From JAGMDK01 sp023128695 (GTDB lineage Bacteria > Planctomycetota > Phycisphaerae > UBA1845 > Fen-1342), in the NCBI GenBank assembly GCA_030628805.1, contig DAOVQG010000287.1, forward strand, positions 1 to 6,007: a stretch of 6,007 nt of DNA, given 5' to 3'. The notes under the pieces were generated by a model. The model was not told the origin of the DNA. It searched no databases and saw only the letters and a list, made by a program, of their open reading frames with translations. Shown here piece by piece: positions 1 through 4,396 of this stretch (position 1 is the stretch's first letter; each line of letters begins with the position of its first letter). The translations under genes were made by a program, and so were the position numbers.

Positions 1-141
1 AACGCGATGCGTGGGACACGTGGGCAGCCCTGCCCGCACAAGAGAAATTCAACTCGCTTGGCGAGTCATACTTTCCTTCCGGCTTCAACTGGTTTGTCTG
101 CGTCAACGACCGCCTCTCGAACGTTGGCCGAGGCCTCCGCG
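1..141. repeat. Left copy of exact 141-bp terminal repeat (circular join)
   Basis: These 141 bases are identical to the last 141 bases of the window, and the match stops exactly at base 142. The reading frame entering from 5671 continues through this sequence to a stop at 497. An exact overlap of 141, a k-mer length used by common short-read assemblers, indicates one circular molecule of about 5,866 bp read slightly more than once. A true terminal repeat of a linear genome is the alternative. Confidence 0.93.
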
Positions 142-497
142 TCAATCCGCCCGTCGCCGCCAGACCAGCGGCGCCGACGATCCTCCTTACCCAGTTCCGC
201 GAAACACCAGCCGTACCGGAATCCCTGGTGGCCTACATCGTCAACGAATTCGTCGGCTTCGACCTGCACCTCGAGGCCGCAATCGCGGACTCGGTCGGCG
301 TCCTGAACAAGACCCACGGCTGGCGCGTAATGCTGAGCAAGCAGAACCCGCACGCCAACTTTGAGGAGTTCCAGCCCGAGCTCGAGGCCGCGTTCGGCGA
401 CATCCAAATCGAACAGCGCGGCTTCATCCGTCTCTACAAGCAAACGACGGACGGACTCCGCTCCTCCGCCGACGCAGGCTACGATGATGTCTCCTGA
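3..497 (+). CDS. Two-domain paralog B, 3' part (Arg67 to stop)
   Basis: This continues the gene begun at 5671 and encodes residues 67-230, ending at TGA 495-497. The N-terminal domain ends with NSLG (83-86), a two-residue shift from the NRLG of its paralogs. The C-terminal part carries AFGD at 196-199, matching RFGT of the paralogs, followed by an alternating hydrophobic strand pattern. It is the most diverged C-terminal domain of the three, with more charged residues. GTG 228 could start a short internal form, but no ribosome site is seen and the full-length frame is better supported. The opposite-strand open frame over 66-644 is a shadow of this gene. Confidence 0.88.
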   Translation, partial: RDAWDTWAALPAQEKFNSLGESYFPSGFNWFVCVNDRLSNVGRGLRVNPPVAARPAAPTILLTQFRETPAVPESLVAYIVNEFVGFDLHLEAAIADSVGVLNKTHGWRVMLSKQNPHANFEEFQPELEAAFGDIQIEQRGFIRLYKQTTDGLRSSADAGYDDVS

Positions 498-509
498 AGC
501 CAGCGCGGC

Positions 510-529
510 GCTCCCCAATTCTCGGGAGC
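510..529 (+). other. Weak intergenic hairpin between paralogs B and C
   Basis: GCTCCC (510-515) and GGGAGC (524-529) can pair around an 8-base loop, 12 bases after the paralog B stop. There is no T-run, so it is at best a weak transcript-processing or attenuation structure. The rest of the 153-base gap shows no clear promoter. Confidence 0.3.
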
Positions 530-650
530 AAAACAGCGGCCGCGCCGCCCGATCCGCCCACTCTGGCATACATAACTGTCCACCCGGCCCAGAAAAAAGG
601 CTTAGATTCGATCCTACGCGGCCGCCCCGCGCGCTGCAGGACATTTGCGC

Positions 651-1331
651 ATGGCCATCGCTAAAACCGGCGCTATCGTAGGCTCTCTCTCAGGCAACCT
701 CTCGGGCGCCAACTTCGCCAACTCGCGTTTCGGACTCACCGTCCGCAAGCGCCGCCCCCCGCCCGGCCCGTCCACCGAAACCCAACTCGTCATTCAAGCC
801 GCCCACCGCCTCTCAAGATCCCGTTGGCCCGCACTCACCGAAATGCAGAGGGACGCCTGGCGCTCCTTCGCCTCAAACCGCACCTACCGCAACCGACTCG
901 GATCGCACCGCAACCTGACCGCCCAACAGCTCTGGTTGAAGTACGATTTCCAAAGCGCCGTCCTCGGTCTACCCTCGAGACCTCTCCCTCCGCCACCATG
1001 GCCCTTCGAATGGCCCACCGGCTTCGTGCTCACCGCAACGGCCGGTGTCTCTATAATCGTCGCCCCCACCCCCGCCTTCGTCCCAGGCGGCCGGACCTTC
1101 ATCGTCGCCGGCAGCCGCCCGGTCACGACCCACCCCATAAACCACTTCGCCAGATGGGCCGTCATCGGCGTCATCACCACCGTCCTCGGTGGCTGGCTCG
1201 ACTGCCTTGCACCCTTCGAAGGCCGCTTCGGAACCATCCAAGCAACCGAGCGGATCGGCATCAGGATCCGCTACGTCGACCCCGTCGACATCCGTTTCGG
1301 CTGGATTGCCCACGCCGCAACGGTCGCATAA
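651..1331 (+). CDS. Two-domain paralog C, 226 aa, phage-like protein of unknown function
   Basis: ATG 651 is chosen because AGGA at 638-641 sits 9 bases upstream. The TTG at 645 would be too close. The N-terminal domain keeps G7, G15, F22, G28, R32, W59, LT62-63, QRDAW66-70, FA73-74 and NRLG81-84 in perfect register with the other two proteins. It has lost the F-S-x-N-x-x-G-P-Y motif, having F-A-N-S-R-F-G-L-T instead. Its 33-40 stretch is basic and proline-rich. A proline linker (about 107-122) leads to a C-terminal domain with RFGT at 192 and the strand IGIRIRYVD. A hydrophobic run near 169-186 aligns with a strand region of paralog A, so it need not be a membrane segment. It is the last gene of block 1. 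Confidence 0.9.
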   Translation: MAIAKTGAIVGSLSGNLSGANFANSRFGLTVRKRRPPPGPSTETQLVIQAAHRLSRSRWPALTEMQRDAWRSFASNRTYRNRLGSHRNLTAQQLWLKYDFQSAVLGLPSRPLPPPPWPFEWPTGFVLTATAGVSIIVAPTPAFVPGGRTFIVAGSRPVTTHPINHFARWAVIGVITTVLGGWLDCLAPFEGRFGTIQATERIGIRIRYVDPVDIRFGWIAHAATVA

Positions 1332-1417
1332 CCTCCGAGGATGCCCCAGGACCGCACAACCGCCGTCCATCCGACCCAAACCCCGCCTACCCCCTGCGAT
1401 CGCGGCTCTCAGGCCGT

Positions 1418-1445
1418 TATGAACATAATGGATCTTATCAGACGC
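1418..1445 (-). other. dif-like Xer recombination site (11+6+11 bp)
   Basis: Read on the minus strand, GCGTCTGATAA is followed by a 6-bp centre, GATCCA, and then TTATGTTCATA. This is the layout of bacterial dif sites: a XerC arm ending ATAA, a 6-bp spacer, and a XerD arm beginning TTATGTT. The right arm matches the first seven bases of the Escherichia coli XerD arm; the outer left arm is poorly matched. It lies between the two gene blocks, a usual kind of place for a dimer-resolution or integration site. The same two arms recur twice at 3774-3861. An operator for the nearby ribbon-helix-helix protein is the main alternative. Confidence 0.6.
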
Positions 1446-1463
1446 CGCCCTGACGTTTTTCTC

Positions 1464-1493
1464 TTGACTTTCTACCCAACCTTGACTTATCCT
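1464..1493 (+). promoter_or_regulatory. Candidate promoter of block 2
   Basis: TTGACT at 1464-1469 is followed after 18 bases by TATCCT (1488-1493), a plausible -35/-10 pair ahead of the gene at 1576. CTTGACTT occurs twice (1463-1470 and 1481-1488), 18 bases apart, so the -35 assignment is ambiguous and the second copy could serve a downstream start. Confidence 0.4.
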
Positions 1494-1554
1494 ATTTCCT
1501 GAACACCTTATGGCGCAACGTGTTGAACTCAACTAACCGCAGTCCATCCACAAC

Positions 1555-1563
1555 TTATCCACA
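1555..1563 (+). promoter_or_regulatory. DnaA box overlapping a ribosome site
   Basis: TTATCCACA is a perfect DnaA box. Its last base is the first base of AGGAGA (1563-1568), the ribosome site of the gene at 1576, which starts 7 bases later. DnaA bound here could lower expression of block 2 and tie it to host replication. That role is inference. Confidence 0.5.
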
Positions 1564-1575
1564 GGAGACCGACCT

Positions 1576-1812
1576 ATGCCCAGCACAAAGTACACCTTCA
1601 ACGTCATCCTCGATCCCGAGGAGAAAGCCCACCTGCAGGAGCTCGCCAAATTCCTGAAATCGTCACGCGGCGCCGTCCTTCGTCGACTCATCGACGCCGC
1701 CTTCGCCCACGCCGTCCTCGAGATCCCGACGTGCGCCATCGGTGGCCGCTGCTACGTCCCCCAAATGCACGCCAGGCCCCAGGCCCCCACACCCACGCCG
1801 CCCCCGTCCTAA
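1576..1812 (+). CDS. Small ribbon-helix-helix DNA-binding protein, 78 aa
   Basis: ATG 1576 has AGGAGA 7 bases upstream. Residues 5-12 (KYTFNVIL) form a short strand, followed by DPEEKAHLQELAKFLK as a first helix and SSRGAVLRRLIDAAFAHAV as a second. This is the pattern of the CopG/Arc-type ribbon-helix-helix fold, which dimerises and reads DNA through the paired strand. The tail (about 47-78) has two cysteines and a proline-rich end (PTPTPPPS) that is probably disordered. Such proteins in small plasmids usually repress their own operon or control copy number. It opens block 2, with a dif-like palindromic region, a candidate promoter and a DnaA box upstream. I cannot name a specific family member. 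Confidence 0.82.
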   Translation: MPSTKYTFNVILDPEEKAHLQELAKFLKSSRGAVLRRLIDAAFAHAVLEIPTCAIGGRCYVPQMHARPQAPTPTPPPS

Positions 1813-1836
1813 ACCCAACCCAAGGAGATCCGCACA

Positions 1837-2076
1837 ATGCACCGATCAATCAACCTGCCGCCAGAGTGGCAACCAGTGGCCATCACATGCCCCGACTGCC
1901 GCGCCACGCTCCAGGCCAAATACAACCCGAACACTGGCGCCCTCGAGGCGCTCCGATGCCCCGACTGCCCCTGGGCACAAGACTACGTCGCCATCGCCCG
2001 CAAACGCGCCCTCCGCCTCGCCGCGGCCCGCCGCCAACTCCCCAGCTCCGAACGCCGCCAATCCCGCCTCAACTGA
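1837..2076 (+). CDS. Small zinc-ribbon protein 1, 79 aa
   Basis: ATG 1837 follows AAGGAG (1822-1827) by 9 bases and begins 24 bases after the previous stop. Two CPDC knuckles at C18/C21 and C41/C44, 19 residues apart, form a four-cysteine zinc ribbon. A YNPNTGALEAL segment lies between them and fits a strand-turn-strand hairpin. The C-terminal part (about 50-79) is a basic helix rich in Arg and Ala (ARKRALRLAAARRQ), which could contact nucleic acid. No enzymatic motif is present. It is likely a nucleic-acid or protein adaptor; the function is unknown. Its cysteine spacing differs from the next two zinc proteins, so it is not clearly their paralog. Confidence 0.83.
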   Translation: MHRSINLPPEWQPVAITCPDCRATLQAKYNPNTGALEALRCPDCPWAQDYVAIARKRALRLAAARRQLPSSERRQSRLN

Positions 2077-2092
2077 AAGGAAATCCAGCACC

Positions 2093-2320
2093 ATGGCCAT
2101 CGAGATGAAAATCCGCTACTACGTCAGGTGCGACGACTGCACCGCCTGTCTCCGACCCAACTCGCCCGCCCCGGCCGGCCAGGACAACCCCGTCCTGACC
2201 TTCCCCGAACCCCTCCGCGCCATCCACCGCGCCCTCGAGCAACACTGGTCAGTCCGCGCCACCTGCATCTACTGCCCCACCTGCGGCCGCGAACGAGACT
2301 CCAAACCGAAGGAGAACTAG
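2093..2320 (+). CDS. Small CxxC/CxxC zinc protein 2, 75 aa
   Basis: ATG 2093 is preceded by AAAGGA and starts 16 bases after the previous stop. C13-D-D-C16 and C61-P-T-C64 form a likely zinc site, with extra C19 and C58 near by. Between them lies a helix containing LRAIHRALEQHW52. The cysteines at 13, 16, 61 and 64 and the Trp at 52 fall at the same residue numbers as in the next gene, so the two arose by duplication. The ends are a YYV strand before the first knuckle and a charged tail (GRERDSKPKEN). Many small phage and plasmid proteins have this two-knuckle shape, and I infer no specific role. Confidence 0.85.
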   Translation: MAIEMKIRYYVRCDDCTACLRPNSPAPAGQDNPVLTFPEPLRAIHRALEQHWSVRATCIYCPTCGRERDSKPKEN

Positions 2321-2323
2321 CCC

Positions 2324-2605
2324 ATGCCCATCAAGCAAGTCACCGCCTACGTCGTCGAGTGCGAGCTCTGCCACCGAACGCTCAAACACCCCGACTCTCT
2401 TCTTCACCCCAACCCCCGCCAAATTGACTGCTTCCAAACCATCGACCTCGCTCGCACCGCCGCCATCGCCGCATGCTGGACAATGGGCCGCGAGCTCTGC
2501 GCCTGCCCCATCTGTTCGCCGCTCACCCGCAACCCGCCAAACACAGACCACGATCGTCCCGCAGCGCCGACGTCGCTCGAGCCCGGGCGCCCGTACCCCT
2601 CATAG
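2324..2605 (+). CDS. Small CxxC/CxxC zinc protein 3, 93 aa, paralog of zinc protein 2
   Basis: ATG 2324 starts 3 bases after the previous stop. Its ribosome site GAAGGAG lies inside the end of the upstream gene, so translation is probably coupled. C13-E-L-C16 and C61-P-I-C64 match zinc protein 2 in position, as do Y9, V11 and W52. Additional cysteines are at 36, 51 and 59. Residues 41-54 (DLARTAAIAACWTM) form the intervening helix. After C64 it has a 29-residue proline-rich tail absent from zinc protein 2, probably disordered. It is the last gene of block 2 and is followed by a perfect inverted repeat 10 bases downstream. Function unknown. Confidence 0.85.
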   Translation: MPIKQVTAYVVECELCHRTLKHPDSLLHPNPRQIDCFQTIDLARTAAIAACWTMGRELCACPICSPLTRNPPNTDHDRPAAPTSLEPGRPYPS

Positions 2606-2614
2606 TTCCATACC

Positions 2615-2657
2615 CCGCATACCCGCCCTGGGCGGTCCGCCCAGGGCGGGTATGCGG
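2615..2657. terminator. 21-bp perfect inverted repeat after block 2
   Basis: Arms 2615-2635 and 2637-2657 are exact reverse complements with one base between. The arm begins CCGCATACCCGCCC. It lies 10 bases after the last stop of block 2, where a terminator belongs. No T-run follows, so it is not a classical intrinsic terminator. It may stop transcription by structure alone, protect the 3' end, or be a protein-bound palindrome. Confidence 0.6.
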
Positions 2658-2913
2658 TCCTCCACCCACAGCTGCGCCCCCCAGCGCCCTAACAACCGCC
2701 TAAAAACAGCGTTTTCCCACCATTTTAACTGCCTTGAATCACACGCCACACACCCGCGAATCACACGCCAAAGACACGCCAACAGCGCACACAAATCCCG
2801 TCAACAAACCATCATCATCGCCCTGCAAACTTCATCATTACGCACCATCTTCAAACCCACGACACAACAACGACAACCCGGAGACAACTCACCAACCCGG
2901 AGAAAACCCCGGA
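2658..2913. other. A/C-rich gene-free spacer with phased short repeats
   Basis: No credible gene is present. The + strand is strikingly poor in G and rich in A and C (many CACA, CATCATC and ACAAC runs), unlike the G+C-balanced sequence that follows. GAATCACACGCCA occurs at 2736-2748 and 2758-2770. AACCCGGAGA occurs at 2875-2884 and 2894-2903, 19 bases apart. Confidence 0.6.
2742..2781 (+). repeat. Three phased CACGCCA repeats (iteron-like)
   Basis: CACGCCA occurs at 2742-2748, 2764-2770 and 2775-2781. The starts are 22 and 11 bases apart, that is two and one turns of the DNA helix, so a protein could bind all three on the same face. The first two copies extend to a 13-base identity. Iterons are typical of plasmid origins, but three short copies are weak evidence. 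Confidence 0.4.
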
Positions 2914-3057
2914 AAGACGCGCGCGAAGACGCGCGCGCCGGACCGCGCCTCTAAAGTTTGTGCCGCTTCTCTTTCCGGTCTTTGCTTACCGGGCCCCGCC
3001 CCGGTCGCCGCCGCCCCCCTGGCTACGCAGGCGGCGGTTCGGCGGCTGGCGGGGCCT
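2914..3057 (+). ncRNA. Structured module 1 (hairpin, conserved block, long stem)
   Basis: The order is: a GC hairpin (CGCGCGCG 2918-2925, loop AAGA, CGCGCGCG 2930-2937); a 54-base block (2942-2995) conserved in module 2; then a 9-bp stem (2992-3000 with 3048-3056) extended by G2991-T3057. That stem encloses an inner 8-bp hairpin (3008-3015 with 3030-3037). The stem starts at the same point of the conserved block as in module 2 although its bases differ. A folded RNA, or folded single-stranded DNA, fits best. No known RNA family is recognised. Confidence 0.5.
2942..2995. repeat. 54-bp imperfect direct repeat, copy 1
   Basis: This matches 3184-3237 at 48 of 54 positions without gaps, at an offset of 242 bases. 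Shared cores are ACCGCGCCTCTAA, CTTCTCTTTCCGG and CTTTGCTTACCGGGCC. Differences cluster in the middle. Confidence 0.92.
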
Positions 3058-3078
3058 TCGGGCCCGTGCCTACGGGCC
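3052..3078 (+). other. UUCG-capped hairpin and alternative 7-bp hairpin
   Basis: GGGCC-TTCG-GGCCC (3052-3065) would be a C(UUCG)G tetraloop, an especially stable RNA hairpin. It competes with GGCCCGT (3061-3067) pairing with ACGGGCC (3072-3078), and with the closing arm of module 1. Mutually exclusive folds are possible. Confidence 0.45.
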
Positions 3079-3161
3079 GCGGGGCCGGCCCTGGCCCGGC
3101 TCCCGGTCGAAGACCTCGCTCGGGTTCTCGTTCGCCTCCCGAAGGGGGGAGGGGAAGAAGA

Positions 3162-3303
3162 GCGCGCGGGGACGCGCGCAAGAACCGCGCCTCTAAGTGT
3201 TCTGCCCCTTCTCTTTCCGGCCTTTGCTTACCGGGCCGCCCGCATTCGCTAACGCTCTCTTCCGGCGCGCCCTCAAGAGGGCGCTCTGTCAGGCGGGCGG
3301 CCT
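3162..3303 (+). ncRNA. Structured module 2 (second copy with co-varying stems)
   Basis: It has the same order as module 1: a GC hairpin (GCGCGCG 3162-3168, loop GGGA, CGCGCGC 3173-3179), then the conserved block (3184-3237), then a 10-bp stem (3234-3243 with 3293-3302) extended by G3233-T3303. That stem encloses a 7-bp hairpin (3267-3273, loop CAAG, 3278-3284). The stem bases differ from module 1 while pairing is kept. A G-rich run (GAAGGGGGGAGGGG, 3141-3154) precedes it. Confidence 0.5.
3184..3237. repeat. 54-bp imperfect direct repeat, copy 2
   Basis: Second copy of 2942-2995, with 6 substitutions. In both copies the next bases form the left arm of a long stem, and the base immediately outside the stem makes a G-T pair. 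Confidence 0.92.
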
Positions 3304-3449
3304 CGCGGCCCCGGCGTCGCGCTCGAACAGCGCGCGCCGGGACGCCGCGGGACCGACCGGGCGCTCTCCAGGAGCGAAGCAGGAAGGGGGGGGGTGAGAG
3401 AACAAAGGGAGGACCGCGCGCGGACGCGCGGATTGCCGGACTGCGTACA
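3304..3449 (+). other. GC-rich spacer with G-run and a partial third module start
   Basis: No gene is supported here. A run of about nine G (3385-3393 region) is followed by a purine-rich stretch and then the hairpin CCGCGCG (3414-3420), loop CGGA, CGCGCGG (3425-3431). This repeats the G-run plus GC-hairpin start of module 2, but no 54-bp block follows. The long G-run is prone to sequencing length error. Confidence 0.4.
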
Positions 3450-3469
3450 GCCGTGCATCCATGCACGGC
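3450..3469. repeat. GCATCCRTGC-tipped hairpin 1
   Basis: GCCGTGCA pairs with TGCACGGC around the loop TCCA (3458-3461). Beyond one mismatch, TAC and GTA extend the stem. It is one of five hairpins sharing the tip GCA-TCC(A/G)-TGC with different lower stems. Confidence 0.75.
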
Positions 3470-3501
3470 CGTAGCCCGGGCGAAAGGGCGAAGCGAATCC
3501 T

Positions 3502-3523
3502 GCGCGCGCATCCGTGCGCGCGT
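3502..3523. repeat. GCATCCRTGC-tipped hairpin 2
   Basis: CGCGCGCA (3503-3510) pairs with TGCGCGCG (3515-3522) around TCCG, and G3502-T3523 adds a wobble. The next bases include the perfect palindrome CGTTGCAACG (3521-3530). Confidence 0.75.
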
Positions 3524-3567
3524 TGCAACGGCAGCCACTCGCGTAAAACCATCCAGAGCAGCGGAAA

Positions 3568-3595
3568 GGCCGGCGCGCTCGTTGGCGCGCCGGCC
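3568..3595. repeat. 11-bp perfect hairpin
   Basis: GGCCGGCGCGC (3568-3578) pairs with GCGCGCCGGCC (3585-3595) around a 6-base loop, TCGTTG. No T-run follows. Confidence 0.75.
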
Positions 3596-3614
3596 CGTCT
3601 TGTCCAGAATCCGC

Positions 3615-3669
3615 GCGCGCGGAATAGCGGTCTTGGTTTCTTCACATTCCGCGCGCCCGGAGAACCAAG
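3615..3669 (+). ncRNA. Possible H-type pseudoknot
   Basis: Stem A pairs GCGCGCGGAAT (3615-3625) with ATTCCGCGCGC (3646-3656). Its 20-base loop contains CTTGGTT (3632-3638), which pairs with AACCAAG (3663-3669) lying downstream of stem A. That crossing arrangement defines an H-type pseudoknot. T-G wobbles flank stem B on both sides on the + strand. Confidence 0.45.
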
Positions 3670-3670
3670 G

Positions 3671-3716
3671 CTCGGGCCGGGTTCCTGGCCTGTGAAGGCC
3701 AGGAATCCGGCCCCAG
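3671..3716 (+). other. 18-bp stem-loop with GTGA loop
   Basis: Arms 3674-3691 and 3696-3713 pair throughout, with one G-T pair (3681-3706) and a GTGA loop. One C-C mismatch is followed by two further pairs. This is the longest hairpin in the folded region. It has no T-run, so an ordinary terminator is unlikely. Confidence 0.8.
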
Positions 3717-3773
3717 CCTATACCCTGCGGGAGCTCGGTTTTCGAGGCATCGAAGCCAGCGCACATCGATCAC

Positions 3774-3861
3774 TTAGAACATAATCGGGGGCGATTATCA
3801 GACGTTCGCTGGCTCTATGTCAGAGCCGCTGGACATCTGATAATCCTGGATTATGTTCACG
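3774..3861. other. Folded pair of inverted dif-like sites (CTXphi-type attP candidate)
   Basis: The right half, read on +, has ACATCTGATAA (3833-3843), a 7-bp centre TCCTGGA, then TTATGTTCACG (3851-3861). The left half, read on -, has ACGTCTGATAA, a 10-bp centre TCGCCCCCGA, then TTATGTTCTAA (covering 3774-3805). The halves face each other, so a single strand folds back: GAACATAATC (3777-3786) pairs with 3849-3858 and GATTATCAGA (3793-3802) with 3836-3845. That leaves a mismatched 6 by 3 centre and a terminal part holding GGCTCT/AGAGCC (3811-3816 with 3822-3827). The folded strand would present a duplex XerC arm and XerD arm around an unpaired centre, as known for single-stranded CTXphi DNA. 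An origin hairpin or operator pair is the alternative. Confidence 0.55.
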
Positions 3862-4054
3862 TTCATCCTGTTCCCGCAGTGCGCAAACAGCGCGGCCGCT
3901 CCGAGCTCGGAAGCTCCGAGCGCCCGCTCAGACTCGAAGAGCGACCCGGCGCGCCGAAAGCCCCGTTCTCGTGGAAGCCCCCGTGCGCGCCGGGAAGCCA
4001 ACCGGGATGCGGGTTGTTTCTTGCAAAACAACCCGCTTTCCCGATCTTCAATCT
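3862..4054. other. GC-rich hairpin-dense spacer
   Basis: No credible gene. It contains the 12-base palindrome TCCGAGCTCGGA (3899-3910), a 10-bp inverted repeat CCCGGCGCGC (3945-3954) with GCGCGCCGGG (3985-3994), and an 11-bp hairpin GCGGGTTGTTT (4009-4019) with AAACAACCCGC (4026-4036) around CTTGCA. Confidence 0.6.
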
Positions 4055-4072
4055 GGCCGCATCCATGCGGCC
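4055..4072. repeat. GCATCCRTGC-tipped hairpin 3
   Basis: GGCCGCA (4055-4061) pairs with TGCGGCC (4066-4072) around the loop TCCA. It lies only 8 bases before hairpin 4. Confidence 0.75.
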
Positions 4073-4079
4073 TGTAAGA

Positions 4080-4099
4080 GCGCGGCATCCGTGCCGCGC
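4080..4099. repeat. GCATCCRTGC-tipped hairpin 4
   Basis: GCGCGGCA (4080-4087) pairs with TGCCGCGC (4092-4099) around the loop TCCG. Confidence 0.75.
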
Positions 4100-4364
4100 C
4101 GGATCCGCCCCTCTCCTACGTGTCCTTTTTCTCATCGAACAGCCGCCGAAGCCACACGATGATCGCCTCCATCAACGCCTGCAACAACGCCCGCCATGGA
4201 AATCCCAACACCTTCTTCTCTGGCATTCTTCCTCTCCTTCATCCCTTCGCCCTAACACCTATACCACCCTCTCCCGGTACCTGCCCGGGCCTCCGTCCGT
4301 TCCTGCCCTTCATTTCGCACTTTCCGAAACACACGTCAAACACATGCTCCCGCCCATCCGTACA
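4100..4364. other. Pyrimidine-rich gene-free spacer
   Basis: Open frames here show no start signals, conserved motifs or gene-like composition. The + strand is rich in C and T (for example TTCTTCCTCTCCTTC), in contrast to the GC-rich folded DNA before it. I see no promoter or repeat that I can support. Confidence 0.5.
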
Positions 4365-4396
4365 TAACCCCCTTAGCATCCATGCTTTGGGGGTTA
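4365..4396. repeat. GCATCCRTGC-tipped hairpin 5
   Basis: TAACCCCC (4365-4372) pairs with GGGGGTTA (4389-4396). A TT/TT internal loop follows, then AGCA (4375-4378) pairs with TGCT (4383-4386) around TCCA. It stands about 270 bases from the others and has a different lower stem, yet keeps the tip exactly. Confidence 0.75.

Noticed and set aside
66..644. 192-aa open frame on the minus strand
   Set aside because: It covers paralog B on the opposite strand, which has homologs in this window and a continuous frame across the join. The minus frame is its GC-driven shadow.
651..1331. Hydrophobic run near residues 169-186 of paralog C considered as a membrane segment
   Set aside because: It aligns with a strand region in paralog A that is not hydrophobic enough to cross a membrane, so a buried beta-strand region is more likely.
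824..1453. 209-aa + strand frame overlapping paralog C
   Set aside because: It is extremely Arg/Pro/His-rich, as expected of an out-of-frame reading of C-rich coding DNA, with no paralog in the window.
3450..3716. GC-rich hairpins considered as intrinsic terminators
   Set aside because: None is followed by a run of T on either strand.
2958..3766. Long open frames of about 245 aa on both strands
   Set aside because: They lie in GC-rich repeat and hairpin sequence, are rich in Arg, Ala, Pro and Gly, overlap each other on opposite strands, lack ribosome sites, and contain the duplicated structured modules.
3774..3861. Hairpin considered as a tRNA gene
   Set aside because: It has two long collinear stems and no cloverleaf, anticodon arm or T-loop sequence.
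3450..4396. Recurrent palindromes considered as a CRISPR array
   Set aside because: Spacing is irregular, only about 10 central bases are shared, and there are no uniform spacers or cas genes.
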